This document shows, in pieces, positions 18,132-27,923 of a DNA stretch of 64,000 nucleotides. A model generated the notes under the pieces. That model saw only the letters and a list, made by a program, of their open reading frames with translations, was not told where the DNA came from and did not search any database. The translations under genes were made by a program, and so were the position numbers. The DNA is from DASSFZ01 sp035283185 (GTDB lineage Bacteria; Chloroflexota; Anaerolineae; Fen-1058). Positions within the stretch are counted from its first letter, which is position 1. Every line of letters begins with the position of its first letter. The stretch covers positions 1-64,000 of the forward strand of contig DATEUJ010000151.1 in the NCBI GenBank assembly GCA_035283185.1, given 5' to 3'.

Positions 18132-19358
18132 TCACCTTTTTGAGGTTTGAAGTTTGGAGTTTGAAGTTTTGCGCTTCCCTTTGCTCGTCTTCACCAGAGA
18201 CGCGCGTTTGAGCGCATCGTCGCCGTGCCTGGCTCTGATAGCATCCATGGCCCGAGTCAGCCGCTCGCGCCGATCTTCGGCCGGCTCGAACAGGCTCAAC
18301 TGGCGCGCCGAGGTCCCGAGGTTCCTCGCGGCGACGCCCAGCAGTCGCACCGGCCGGCGCGCCCACGTCTTCGTAAAGAGCGACCACGCGGCTGCGTAGA
18401 TCGTCTCGTCGAGATGCGTCGGGGCGGGCAGGGTTATCTGCCGGGTCAGCGTCGTGAAATCGGCATAGCGCAGCTTGAGCGCGATCGTTCGCGCGTCCAC
18501 AGCCTCTGCGCGCAAGCGCGAGCCAACTCCCTCACTCAGCTCGAGCAGGGCACGGCGCAGCCGCTCCTGATCCGACACGTCTCGGGTGAAGGTGATTTCC
18601 TGGCTGATCTGCTTGCTCTCGCGCTCGACGGCGACCGCGGAATCGCTGATACCCTGTGCGCGGCGACTCATGTCGTCGGCGTGATTCGCGCCGAAGCGGC
18701 GGACGAGAGTCTCGCGCGGCGCGCCGGCGAGCTGGCCGATCGTCTCGATGCCCATCGCGCGGAGCGCTGCCGCGCTTTTGGGACCGATGCCGATCAGACG
18801 CTCGACGGGCATCCGCGCGAGGAACGCTGCTTCTTCCCCTGGCGGCACGATACACACGCCGTCCGGCTTGGCGCGCTCGGTCGCCATCTTGGCGACGAGC
18901 TTGTTCGTCGCCAAGCCGATCGAGCAGGGGAGATTGAACTGCTCGCGTATGCGCGCTCTCAGCGTTTGCGCGATCTGCTCTGGCGACCCCCACAGCAGTT
19001 CGGCGCCGGTCACGTCGAGGTATGCTTCGTCGATCGACACCGGCTCAACCTGCGGCGTGATTTCGTAGAACAGCGCCATGACCTTGCGCGACCAATCGGC
19101 ATACACGCGGTGGCGCGCGGGCAGGATGATCAGGTCGGGGCACTTCTGCAGCGCGGTCCGCATTGGCATGGCGGAGCGCACGCCGAACGTGCGGGCTTCG
19201 TACGAAGCGCTCGACACGACGCCGCGTTCATCGGGGCGCCCACCGACCGCCACCGGCTTGCCGCGAAGATCAGGCCGATCCAGCAGCTCGACGGAAACGA
19301 AAAAGGCGTCCAGGTCGATGTGGAGGATCGAGCGATGGGGTAGGGGGGACTGTTCCAC
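18132..19358 (-). CDS. dinB: DNA polymerase IV (Y-family translesion polymerase)
   Basis: 408 residues using a GTG at 19358 (V-E-Q-S-P-L-P-H before SILHIDLDAFF); a longer frame upstream overlaps the next gene and is not plausible. Palm catalytic motifs HIDLDAFFVSVE and SIDEAYLDVTGAE, helix-hairpin-helix IGIGPKSAAALRAMGI, little-finger domain, and a beta-clamp-binding motif RQLSLF near the C-terminus are all visible. It copies damaged templates at low fidelity. The last ~12 residues (SNSKLQTSKR) are encoded by a dispersed tandem DNA repeat, so the tail is probably non-functional. Upstream gene is a small unknown protein, separated by a hairpin repeat. Confidence 0.95.
   Translation of the reverse strand: MEQSPLPHRSILHIDLDAFFVSVELLDRPDLRGKPVAVGGRPDERGVVSSASYEARTFGVRSAMPMRTALQKCPDLIILPARHRVYADWSRKVMALFYEITPQVEPVSIDEAYLDVTGAELLWGSPEQIAQTLRARIREQFNLPCSIGLATNKLVAKMATERAKPDGVCIVPPGEEAAFLARMPVERLIGIGPKSAAALRAMGIETIGQLAGAPRETLVRRFGANHADDMSRRAQGISDSAVAVERESKQISQEITFTRDVSDQERLRRALLELSEGVGSRLRAEAVDARTIALKLRYADFTTLTRQITLPAPTHLDETIYAAAWSLFTKTWARRPVRLLGVAARNLGTSARQLSLFEPAEDRRERLTRAMDAIRARHGDDALKRASLVKTSKGKRKTSNSKLQTSKR
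18141..18170. repeat. AACTCCAAACTTCA-type tandem repeat inside the dinB 3' end
   Basis: Minus-strand copies of the same 14-base unit seen at 4361-4391 and 19938-19968. Here the repeat is translated as the C-terminal tail of DinB. Confidence 0.88.
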
Positions 19359-19373
19359 GTGACGTTGTGAATC

Positions 19374-19406
19374 AGACCCGTGAGGTCTTGGAGACCTCAC
19401 GGGTCT
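19374..19406. repeat. Perfect inverted repeat AGACCCGTGAGGTCT / AGACCTCACGGGTCT
   Basis: Two 15-base arms (19374-19388, 19392-19406) separated by TGG, between dinB and the upstream small gene. Same AGAC...GTCT ends as the palindrome family elsewhere in the window, with a different core. It can form a 15-bp hairpin and may end the upstream transcript. Confidence 0.9.
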
Positions 19407-19411
19407 CGTGA

Positions 19412-19843
19412 TCAACGCCGGCCGTTCTTGCCGGAGATGAGCTTCTGGTGAGCGCCTTGCCAGAGCGAGGCGGGCTTCGTCATCTGGTTCACCTTGACGT
19501 CCGAGAAGCGCGCTGACAGGCCCGCCAGCTCGGTTGGAAGCAGTGACCATTCTTCGGTCACGACCAAATCCTCGATACGTTCGGCTGTGGCAGATACCCA
19601 CGCCCACTCGCGGCGAAACTGATCGGCCTTCAGGAAATAGTCTCGCTTCTCCCACGCTGCGCACGACTTCTCGTTCAAATCGTCGATCAGCCGCAGCGCG
19701 ATGGCGATGAACGAGACCATGTCTTTCGTCTCAGCGTCGATCGTCTTCTTGGCGCTGAGGCGGCGCAGAATTTCGGCGATGATGCGTCGTAGGCGGTTGC
19801 GCTGCGACGCCGGAGTTCCGTCGACGTGAGTGATGCGGCTCAT
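19412..19843 (-). CDS. Conserved-looking helical protein of unknown function
   Basis: 143 residues from the ATG at 19843 (MSRITHVDGTPASQRNRLRR), chosen because AGAGG lies 7 bases upstream; an in-frame ATG six codons earlier is possible. Predicted all-alpha, rich in Arg/Lys/Glu, with AEILRRLSAKKTIDAETKDMV and a Trp-rich REWAWVSATAERIEDLVV stretch. No signal peptide or membrane helix. Coding style matches its neighbours. I cannot assign a family. It sits upstream of dinB on the same strand, separated by a hairpin repeat. Confidence 0.65.
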   Translation of the reverse strand: MSRITHVDGTPASQRNRLRRIIAEILRRLSAKKTIDAETKDMVSFIAIALRLIDDLNEKSCAAWEKRDYFLKADQFRREWAWVSATAERIEDLVVTEEWSLLPTELAGLSARFSDVKVNQMTKPASLWQGAHQKLISGKNGRR

Positions 19844-19937
19844 GAAGTGCCTCTGGCTCAAATGGATGTGCAGCTCACATCATAGCACAATCGTTCTAAT
19901 CGGGCAAACGCTGGGAGACACCACACGGCCACTCTCC

Positions 19938-19968
19938 AACTTCAAACTCCAAACTTCAAACTTCAAAA
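19938..19968. repeat. Tandem AACTCCAAACTTCA repeat
   Basis: Third locus of the 14-base tandem unit, in the 500-base gap between the small unknown gene and the integrase. Confidence 0.88.
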
Positions 19969-19969
19969 G

Positions 19970-20068
19970 TGTCATTCCGAACGCAGCGAGGAATCTCTTA
20001 CCCGTCCGACACGCGCGCCACGCTGTGCCAGAGATGCCTTGTCACGCGGCGCGCTCCTCGGCATGACA
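19970..20068. repeat. MITE-like intergenic element with TGTCATTCCGA ends
   Basis: Begins TGTCATTCCGAACGCAGCGAGG and ends CTCGGCATGACA, giving imperfect terminal inverted repeats of about 11 bp around a GC-rich, hairpin-prone core of about 75 bases. Its ends resemble the widespread GTCATTCCGAGCG...GAATGAC class of bacterial intergenic repeats. From 20069 to 20278 I see no gene. Confidence 0.6.
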
Positions 20069-20278
20069 CGTCGGGCAGTGTCTATCATCTGTGTGGTCTC
20101 TGCGTGTTCTGCGGTGACTGCTCAGCCGGTCTGCGCTAACAGGCGACCGCCCAGACAAAACACAACAGCGAATTCAGGATATAACGAACTTGCACCCGTC
20201 CGCCAATTCAATCCTTCCCCAATTCGCTGTCGTGTGGAGCGAGGTCTGAGATACGCTCTGCGCTGGGATAAGAGAGGC

Positions 20279-20307
20279 TTGACTTTCCGTAGGAGATGTA
20301 CTAAACT
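20279..20307 (+). promoter_or_regulatory. Sigma-70-like promoter for the integrase gene
   Basis: TTGACT (20279-20284), 17-base spacer, TAAACT (20302-20307), 40 bases before the GTG start of the recombinase gene. Confidence 0.6.
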
Positions 20308-20346
20308 CAAGGTATCTTTTGTTCAGAACTATAGCGGAGGCAGAAA

Positions 20347-21408
20347 GTGACAAATCGGACGAGGCGACTAACTGCGAGAACTTCCACTCCCCCATCGAAG
20401 CACACGGCATCTGAGATCGAATTCGGAGATGCATTTATCGCGACCATTGCATCGAGTCCGAAGACCGCAGCGGCGTATGGTTACGGCCTCGGTCGGCTAA
20501 CAGAGTTCATCAGGAGCACGCGGTATATCTCACAAAAAGGCACAAACTCCCCTACCCCACGATATGCCGTCGCCAGCCTGCGCGATGACGTGCTGCTCAA
20601 GTTCCATGAATGGATGGTCGAGCGCGGTTATGCAGAGCCGACGTGCGAGAATTACATTGCCGCCGTCAAGCGCTTCCTCATCTGGCTCGACGCAAACGAC
20701 CGCCTGCCCGCTGGCTTCCAGGTCGGCAAGGCCGTCAACCGCTTGAAAGCCGCGCGCGGTGCGCGCCGCGCGGCAAAGGCAGGGCGCGAGCCTGATCCGG
20801 GCATCCCGCGCATCGTGACGTACTACGATTCGATCCTCCTACCCTTTTCGGATTCGCCGCGCGGGCGGCTCGAACGCCTGAAGATTCTCCGCGCTCGGGC
20901 GATCGTCCATACGCTGTACGCGTCGGCAGGGCGCGTGAGCGAGGTCGCGTCGCTGACGCGCGAGGCGGTGCTCGATGGTCGTCTAAGCGAGGTGCGCATC
21001 ACCGGCAAAGGCGGCAAGGATCGCGTGCTGCTGTTGACGAAAGACGCGCAGCAGGCGATTGCCGCGTACTGCCGCGAGCGCGACGATGATTTCCCTGGCC
21101 TGTTCATCTCACACGGGCGCGGCGCGGGAAGGCCGCTGGGGCGCGGGACGCTGTGGTCGGTCGTCAAGCATGCGGCGAAGGCGCTGGGGCTGTACAAAGG
21201 CACGTCGCCGCATGCGTTCCGCCATTACCGCGCGCAGCAGTTGCTGCACGAGGGCATGGATCTCGACGTGCTGCAAGCCTACCTCGGCCACGCCGACATC
21301 AGCACCACACGGCGCATCTATGCGCCGTACACCGCGTTGGAGAAAGTGCGCGATCAACTGGAGACGTTCGGCCGCAGCGCGAAAGAAGCAGCCGAAAAGG
21401 ATGAGTAG
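20347..21408 (+). CDS. Tyrosine recombinase / phage-type integrase
   Basis: 353 residues with GTG start, preceded by GGAGG. N-terminal SAM-like core-binding domain (about 25-130), then the catalytic domain with the full active-site set: Arg in YASAGRVSEV, Lys in ITGKGGKDR, His-x-x-Arg in SPHAFRHYRAQ, His in LGHADIST and the nucleophile Tyr in RRIYAPY. It joins and cuts DNA at short recombination sites. Whether it is a chromosomal Xer-like enzyme or a mobile-element integrase is unclear: no attachment-site duplication, excisionase or phage genes were seen nearby, and the gene is stand-alone. Confidence 0.9.
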   Translation: MTNRTRRLTARTSTPPSKHTASEIEFGDAFIATIASSPKTAAAYGYGLGRLTEFIRSTRYISQKGTNSPTPRYAVASLRDDVLLKFHEWMVERGYAEPTCENYIAAVKRFLIWLDANDRLPAGFQVGKAVNRLKAARGARRAAKAGREPDPGIPRIVTYYDSILLPFSDSPRGRLERLKILRARAIVHTLYASAGRVSEVASLTREAVLDGRLSEVRITGKGGKDRVLLLTKDAQQAIAAYCRERDDDFPGLFISHGRGAGRPLGRGTLWSVVKHAAKALGLYKGTSPHAFRHYRAQQLLHEGMDLDVLQAYLGHADISTTRRIYAPYTALEKVRDQLETFGRSAKEAAEKDE

Positions 21409-21412
21409 ATTT

Positions 21413-21483
21413 AACCATGGATTCCACGGATGTCACAGATAGGGCTTCTCAACGTCCGTGTAATCCGTGTCATCCGTGGTTCG
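21413..21483. repeat. Dispersed GGATTCCACGGATG-type repeat
   Basis: The integrase-UPF0316 gap holds an imperfect inverted repeat (ATGGATTCCACGGATGTCAC on the left, GTGTCATCCGTGGTT on the right). It is of the form often scattered in intergenic DNA of related genomes. No gene is supported between 21409 and 21507. Confidence 0.5.
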
Positions 21484-21507
21484 TCTTCTGGTCCTGCCGA
21501 GACTGCC

Positions 21508-22080
21508 CTACTTGCCCTTTCGGCGTGCGAAGAGGCGCAGACCGCGAGACCCGGCGGCGGGCGGAAAGACGCCTTCGCGCGCCGAGCGCACTTCCTCGAC
21601 CGACACGAACGCCTTGGGGCTGACCTCGTCGACCATTCGCGTCACGGCGGGCAGATCCTTGCGCATGATAATCGTATACACGATCTTCACCTCGCCCGTC
21701 GCGCCTCTCGCGTCGACGCTCGTCACGCCGAAATTCGCGTTGGACAATCGATCGATTAGCTCCTGCGCGTCCGTCGCCACGATGACGCGCACGGCCAGCA
21801 TGCCGATCGCGAGCTTGTCTTCGATGTATAGCCCGATGTAAGTGCCGGCGGCAAACCCGGCGGCATAGGCCACGTAGGCGATCGGGGTGTCGAGGTTTTG
21901 AATGACCTGGCCGACGACGACGATCCAGATCAGAATCTCGACGAAGCCTAGCAGCGCCGACCGAAGCTTCCTGCCGCGCGCGACGAAGACGATGCGCAGC
22001 GTGCCCAGGCTCACGTCGACGATGCGCGCGAAGAAGATCAGTAGCGGCAAGACGACCCATGCGAAGATATCTATGCTCAC
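21508..22080 (-). CDS. UPF0316 / DUF2179-type membrane protein
   Basis: 190 residues from a GTG at 22080, nine bases after AAGGAG; the longer frame upstream translates a palindromic repeat. Three N-terminal membrane helices with the family signatures LLIFFARIVDVSLGTLRIVFVARG, GFVEILIWIVVVGQV and YAAGFAAGTYIGLYIEDKLAIG, then a cytoplasmic DUF2179-like domain (about 105-175: VRVIVATDAQELIDRLSNANFGVT). Function of the family is not established. C-terminal tail is basic. Confidence 0.88.
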   Translation of the reverse strand: MSIDIFAWVVLPLLIFFARIVDVSLGTLRIVFVARGRKLRSALLGFVEILIWIVVVGQVIQNLDTPIAYVAYAAGFAAGTYIGLYIEDKLAIGMLAVRVIVATDAQELIDRLSNANFGVTSVDARGATGEVKIVYTIIMRKDLPAVTRMVDEVSPKAFVSVEEVRSAREGVFPPAAGSRGLRLFARRKGK

Positions 22081-22096
22081 GATATTTGACTCCTTA

Positions 22097-22160
22097 AGAC
22101 CTGGCAGGTCTTCACCCACTTCGCTTCGCTGCGGGGTGCTTCGCAAGACCTGCCAGGTCT
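22097..22160. repeat. Inverted pair of AGACCTGSCAGGTCT elements
   Basis: AGACCTGGCAGGTCT at 22097-22111 and AGACCTGCCAGGTCT at 22146-22160, identical to the pair at 7768-7831. The right element abuts the stop of the upstream aminotransferase gene, so it may end that transcript. Confidence 0.9.
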
Positions 22161-23335
22161 TATGAAGGAGCAAGCGCGCGCTTCATGCGCTCCAGTGCCT
22201 CGGCCAGCAGCGCCCGCGAGCAGCCGAAGTTCAGCCGCAGGAATCCCTCGCCGCCCGGGCCGAACAGCACGCCATCGCCCAGCGCCACGCGCGCTTTTTG
22301 GAGGAAGAACTCGTAGGCATTGCCGTCTGTGCCAGTCTGCCGGCAATCTAGCCAGGCCAGATACGTCGCTTCCGGCCTGGTCATCGTGATTCCGGTCAGC
22401 TCGCTCTGCACGACATCGTACAGATAGTCTCGATTCGCTTCCAGGTAGGCGAGCAGTTGATCCAGCCAGTCCTGCCCTTCGCGATAGGCGACCTGCGCGG
22501 CGAGCAAGCCCATCACGTTGACCCAGGGGGCCAGCCCTTTACGCGCCTCCTGGTACTTCTGCCGCAGCTCCGGGTTCTGAACGATTGCGATCGAACATTG
22601 CAGCCCTGGGAGATTGAACGTCTTGGTCGGCGCGATCAGCGTGATCGTGTTTTGAGCGATGTCTGGATCGAGCGAGGCGATCGGGATGTGCCGCTGACCG
22701 GTGTACAGCAGGTCGCAGTGAATCTCGTCCGAGCAGATAATCACGCCGCGCCTCAGGCAGATCTCCGCCATGCGCTCCAGCTCGTCGCGACGGAAGACGC
22801 GGCCGACCGGGTTGTGCGGGTTGCACAGAATGAACAGACGTGTCTCGGGCGTGATGGCCGACTCGAAGACGCCCCAGTCGACGCCATACCTCCCATCGGC
22901 GTCGCGCGCCAGGAGTGCGTCCTGGCGGCGCATGCTCGCGTACCGTGGCGCGTCCAGGATCGGCGGATAGACGGGCGTTTGGACGAGCACGCCGCCGTCA
23001 TGCGCGGCAACCGCGTGGCACGCCATATTGGAAGCGATGATCACGCCCGGGATAAAGACCAGGTCCTCCGGCTGAACTTGCCAGCCATATCGATCGACGA
23101 GCCGGTCGACGATCAGGCGGCGGAATTCGGGCAGCTCGTTGGGTTCACCCATGATTCCAGCCGGGTAACCGTACACGCCGTGATCGACCCGCTCGCGCAG
23201 CGCCTGAACGATGGACGCGGGCGACGGGAAATCCATGTCAGCGATCCACATCGGCAGCACGTCTGCGTCATACCGGCTCCACTTGAGGCTGTCGGTGTGG
23301 CGGCGATCGGGAGGGGTATCGAAGTTGTAGTGCAT
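22160..23335 (-). CDS. PatB/MalY-type PLP C-S lyase (cystathionine beta-lyase-like aminotransferase)
   Basis: 391 residues, full length. Fold-type I PLP protein of the MalY/PatB group, which cleaves cystathionine or cysteine conjugates to pyruvate, ammonia and a thiol. Signature N-terminus NFDTPPDRRHTDSLKW, PMWIADMDFPSP (substrate loop), CNPHNPVGRVF, SDEIHCDL (PLP Asp) and APTKTFNLPGLQ with the PLP-binding Lys. Stop codon lies in a palindromic repeat element. Divergent from the aminotransferase at 23718. Confidence 0.92.
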   Translation of the reverse strand: MHYNFDTPPDRRHTDSLKWSRYDADVLPMWIADMDFPSPASIVQALRERVDHGVYGYPAGIMGEPNELPEFRRLIVDRLVDRYGWQVQPEDLVFIPGVIIASNMACHAVAAHDGGVLVQTPVYPPILDAPRYASMRRQDALLARDADGRYGVDWGVFESAITPETRLFILCNPHNPVGRVFRRDELERMAEICLRRGVIICSDEIHCDLLYTGQRHIPIASLDPDIAQNTITLIAPTKTFNLPGLQCSIAIVQNPELRQKYQEARKGLAPWVNVMGLLAAQVAYREGQDWLDQLLAYLEANRDYLYDVVQSELTGITMTRPEATYLAWLDCRQTGTDGNAYEFFLQKARVALGDGVLFGPGGEGFLRLNFGCSRALLAEALERMKRALAPS

Positions 23336-23341
23336 GGGAGC

Positions 23342-23373
23342 GAGTCGGCGAGTCAGCGAGTCAGCGAATCAGC
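23342..23373. repeat. Tandem GAGTCRGC octamers
   Basis: Four adjacent 8-base units (GAGTCGGC, GAGTCAGC, GAGTCAGC, GAATCAGC) directly upstream of the PatB-like start. The 380-base divergent gap 23336-23717 otherwise holds GC-rich imperfect inverted repeats (CAACGGAT...ATCCGTTG) and no supported gene. Confidence 0.85.
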
Positions 23374-23675
23374 GAGAGGGTGTCAGACTTCTGACCTATT
23401 TTACGAGCATTTACACCGTAGCGCAAAAGAGGCAACGGATCAACGGATGCGCGTCCCGCGAGCAAACCATCCGTTGACGGGAGCACCCCCGCTGCGCGAG
23501 GGCAGGCTGCACCGCATGTGTCCGTTGCGCGAAGCTCCCAGTTGGGCACAGATCTCTGACCGTGCCCCCGGCCTCGGTCGGGAGACCTTCGGCCATCATT
23601 CGCATCTGGCGGGGTGAACCTTGACGCGATAAGGGGGGTGTTTTATAGTTGCCGCGTTCGAGAGAGTTTTGGATT

Positions 23676-23717
23676 TTGGAATTTGAACCTTTGGAATTTG
23701 AACCTTTGGAGTTTCCC
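23676..23717. repeat. 15-base tandem repeat supplying the aminotransferase ribosome site
   Basis: TTGGAATTTGAACCT twice (23676-23690, 23691-23705) and a third partial copy TTGGAGTTTCCC whose A-to-G change creates GGAG six bases before the ATG at 23718. The repeat therefore provides the likely ribosome binding site. Confidence 0.85.
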
Positions 23718-24935
23718 ATGAGCCTCAGTCATCTGGCACAGTCAATCGCCACGTCGCCGACGATGGCGCTGAACGAGCAGGCGCGCCTCCTGCGCGAGCG
23801 CGGCGAGGCCGTCATCCACCTGGGCATCGGCGAGCCTAAGAACAAGGCGCCGATCAACGCCATCCTGAGCGGCGCGGCGCGCCTGAGCAGCGGCGACGTC
23901 AAGTACTCGCCCGCCGACGGCATCCCCTCGCTCAAGAAGGCGATCATCCGCTACACCGAAGACAACTACGGCGTGACCGTCGCGCCGGAGAACGTCATCG
24001 TCACGTCGGGCGCGAAGCAGTCAGTCTTCAACATCCTGTACACGATCCTCAACCCGCAGGACGAGGTGATCGTCCTCGCGCCCTACTGGGTCAGCTACCC
24101 GGAGATCGTCAAGATGGTGTTCGGCACGCCTGCCATCGTCACGCCGGAGGACGGCAGCTTCATCCCGCGCATGGCGGACGTCGAGCGCGCGATCGGGCGC
24201 AACACGAAGGCGATCATCGTCAACAGCCCGAACAACCCGTCGGGCGTCGTGTACCCGGAGGAGCTTATCGCGGCGATCGTCGAGACCTGCGAGCGCAAGG
24301 GCATCTACCTCATCATGGACGACATCTATCACAAGCTCGTCTTCGACGGGAGGCATGCGCCGCCGTGCTACCAGTTCACCGACAAGGACGTCGAGGACTC
24401 GCGCCTGATCGTCGTCAACGGCGTGGCCAAGCTATACGGGATGACCGGCTTCCGCGTCGGCTGGACGATCGCACCCCGTCGGCTCGTCGAGATCATGACG
24501 AACGTGCAGTCGCAGATGACGTCGTGCGTATCGGTGCTGCTGCAGGCGGCGGCGGAAGGCGCGCTGACCGGCATGCAAAGCCTGGTCGAGAGCCTGCGCC
24601 TGACGATCCAGAACAACCGCGACGTGACCCTTCAAGAGCTGAAGGCGTTCGACGGCGTGCGTGTCACTCCGCCCGAGGGGACGTTCTACTGCCTGCCCGA
24701 CTTCCGCGCCTACAACGGCGATTCGGTCGCGCTGGCAAAATTCCTGCTGGACAGGGCGCTCGTCGTCACCGTGCCGGGCAAGGAGTTCGGGATAGAAGGC
24801 CACCTGCGGCTGAGCTACGCGGGCACGGTGAAGGACGTGACGGAGGGCATCGCGCGCATCCGCTGGGCGCTCGATCCCAACTCGCCGAACGAGATATACA
24901 TCGGCGACCGCCGAATGGTGCGCGACTGGGTCTGA
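23718..24935 (+). CDS. Class I/II PLP aminotransferase (aspartate-type)
   Basis: 405 residues from the ATG at 23718 (MSLSHLAQSI), chosen over an upstream ATG that would translate the tandem repeat. Full fold-type I aminotransferase: HLGIGEPKNKAP, YSPADGIPSLKKAI, GAKQSVFNI, NSPNNPSGVVYP, DDIYHKLVFDG (PLP Asp/Tyr) and NGVAKLYGMTGFRVGW (PLP Lys). The closest group is aspartate/aromatic aminotransferase Ib-gamma (AspB type); exact substrate unproven. Codon use is very GC-rich like the following pckA. Confidence 0.93.
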   Translation: MSLSHLAQSIATSPTMALNEQARLLRERGEAVIHLGIGEPKNKAPINAILSGAARLSSGDVKYSPADGIPSLKKAIIRYTEDNYGVTVAPENVIVTSGAKQSVFNILYTILNPQDEVIVLAPYWVSYPEIVKMVFGTPAIVTPEDGSFIPRMADVERAIGRNTKAIIVNSPNNPSGVVYPEELIAAIVETCERKGIYLIMDDIYHKLVFDGRHAPPCYQFTDKDVEDSRLIVVNGVAKLYGMTGFRVGWTIAPRRLVEIMTNVQSQMTSCVSVLLQAAAEGALTGMQSLVESLRLTIQNNRDVTLQELKAFDGVRVTPPEGTFYCLPDFRAYNGDSVALAKFLLDRALVVTVPGKEFGIEGHLRLSYAGTVKDVTEGIARIRWALDPNSPNEIYIGDRRMVRDWV

Positions 24936-24954
24936 CGGATGTAACTGCTCAGCC

Positions 24955-25040
24955 GTCATGCCCGAATGCCTTTGTCGGGCATCCAGGCTGCCCCCGGCTA
25001 GATCGGGGGTGGATTCCCGCCTAAAGCGTGCGGGAATGAC
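24955..25040. repeat. GTCATGCCCGAAT...CGGGAATGAC intergenic element
   Basis: An 86-base element in the aminotransferase-pckA gap with imperfect terminal inverted repeats (GTCATGCCCG at left, CGGGAATGAC at right) and internal hairpins (CCCGAATGCCTTTGTCGGG; CCCCCGGCTAGATCGGGGG). Same general class as 19970-20068 and 46807-47006. Confidence 0.65.
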
Positions 25041-25111
25041 ACCACATGGTGCGAGCGCAACGGTTGAGCACTTACTAATGGGTTTTACTATGGAAGGCGC
25101 AGAAAGCGCGG

Positions 25112-25126
25112 AGACTTCGGAAGTCT
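25112..25126. repeat. Single AGACTTCGGAAGTCT element
   Basis: One unpaired copy of the 15-base palindromic element, 18 bases before the pckA start. Elsewhere the element occurs in inverted pairs. Confidence 0.85.
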
Positions 25127-25143
25127 GAAGAGGGCATGGACTC

Positions 25144-26781
<1,638 letters not shown>

Positions 26782-26828
26782 CCTCTCACCTCCATCCTTC
26801 TGGTGTATAATCTTGGTGGGAGGTTGCT

Positions 26829-27101
26829 ATGACGTCGATCACGGTTCAAGCAATCTACACCAACGGGTTGCTCAAACCTACCACACGACTTAATCTGCCC
26901 GAAGGCGTTACCGTCCAGGTGCAGATCACTGTGCTGCCACTGGCTTCTTCGGGTATGCCCTCCGCATTTGGGTCACTGGCAGGCGTCTGGAGCCATCTGG
27001 CCGACACAGAAGTAGACAGGATAGAACAGGACCTTGTGGCCGTTCGTCGGCAAACCAATCAGAAGATCGAACGCCTGGCGCGTGAAATAAGCAGCTCCTG
27101 A
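26829..27101 (+). CDS. DUF104-type antitoxin-like protein
   Basis: 90 residues. N-terminal segment ITVQAIYTNGLLKPTTRLNLPEGVTVQVQI fits the DUF104 (AF2212-like) domain, commonly an antitoxin encoded before a PIN-domain toxin. A strong -10 box TATAAT (26806-26811) lies 18 bases upstream, with no convincing -35. The C-terminal helix (DTEVDRIEQDLVAVRRQTNQKIERLAREI) could bind a toxin. One base after its stop begins only the tail of a PIN-type protein, so the pair appears broken. Confidence 0.75.
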   Translation: MTSITVQAIYTNGLLKPTTRLNLPEGVTVQVQITVLPLASSGMPSAFGSLAGVWSHLADTEVDRIEQDLVAVRRQTNQKIERLAREISSS

Positions 27102-27102
27102 C

Positions 27103-27207
27103 ATGCACGACCGTTTCATCGTAGCCGAGGCGCTGGCGCGCGGCGCAACACTGATCACCCACGATCAGACCATCACAGCTTCCGGGCTGGTGCCGGTGAT
27201 GTGGTGA
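27103..27207 (+). pseudogene. Remnant of a VapC-like PIN-domain toxin (C-terminal tail only)
   Basis: 34 codons (MHDRFIVAEALARGATLITHDQ... ending ASGLVPVMW). This matches the typical VapC tail, where HDR-x-IVA-x-AL, ATLIT-x-D and SGLVPVVW are conserved and the Asp belongs to the nuclease site. The N-terminal two-thirds with the first catalytic acidic residues are missing, so the toxin should be inactive. Position one base after the antitoxin-like gene supports a degraded toxin-antitoxin pair. The 143 bases that follow (27208-27350) contain no other supported gene. Confidence 0.7.
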
Positions 27208-27350
27208 TGCCCGGCTGCTTTCGATCAAGCGAGGCAGACCATCGGCGAGAACGCCGAAGACTTCTGAGAAAAGCCCAGGCTCTGCATGAGGCCGACCGAC
27301 CCGGCTCGAGAGCGCGTTCGCGCGGACGAACGTAGAAAGGAGCAGCGCCG

Positions 27351-27923
27351 ATGCCGACCAGGAAAACAACCCCAACCGGCTCGATCTATCAGCTCAAGGT
27401 CACGCTTAAAGACGCTCGACCCCCCATCTGGCGGCGCATTCAGGTGATAGATGATACGACGCTTGCCAAACTGCACCGTATCCTGCAGATCGTGATGGGT
27501 TGGTCCGATTACCATCTGCACGATTTCACGATCTACGGCGCCCGCTACAGCGAGCCAAGCCCTGACGACTGGGAACCGGTGAAGGACGAGCGGCGCTACA
27601 AGCTGAAGCAGCTCGTCCCCGGTGAAAAGTCCAAGTTCGTCTATCAGTACGACTTCGGCGACAGTTGGGACCACGAAATCCTCGTGGAAAAGACCGGGCT
27701 GCCGCGGGAGCCGGGCGTGAAGTACCCGCACTGCCTGGCTGGTAAGCGCGCCTGCCCGCCCGAGGATGTCGGCGGAGTGTGGGGCTACCGTGAATTCCTT
27801 GAGGCCATTCGAGACCCCGAACATCCTGAGCAGGATGGCTATCTGGAGTGGGCCGGCGGCGATTTCGACCCGGAGGCCTTTGACCTGGAGGAGGTTAACC
27901 GGGCATTGCGTTCAGTGAGATAG
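27351..27923 (+). CDS. Plasmid pRiA4b ORF-3-like protein
   Basis: 190 residues with GAAAGGAG upstream of the ATG. Contains the whole pRiA4b ORF-3-like domain: YQLKVTLKDARPPIWRRIQV, LAKLHRILQIVMGWSDYHLHDF, YDFGDSWDHEILVE and CLAGKRACPPEDVGGVWGYREFLEAI, ending with LEWAGGDFDPEAFDLEEVNRAL. The family is common on plasmids and in accessory regions; its biochemical role is unknown. The 3' end overlaps the convergent RNase HI gene by 29 bases. Confidence 0.9.
   Translation: MPTRKTTPTGSIYQLKVTLKDARPPIWRRIQVIDDTTLAKLHRILQIVMGWSDYHLHDFTIYGARYSEPSPDDWEPVKDERRYKLKQLVPGEKSKFVYQYDFGDSWDHEILVEKTGLPREPGVKYPHCLAGKRACPPEDVGGVWGYREFLEAIRDPEHPEQDGYLEWAGGDFDPEAFDLEEVNRALRSVR

Noticed and set aside
20347..21408. 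Integrase as evidence of a prophage or integrative element
   Set aside because: No neighbouring phage, conjugation or excision genes, no tRNA target and no direct repeats were seen.
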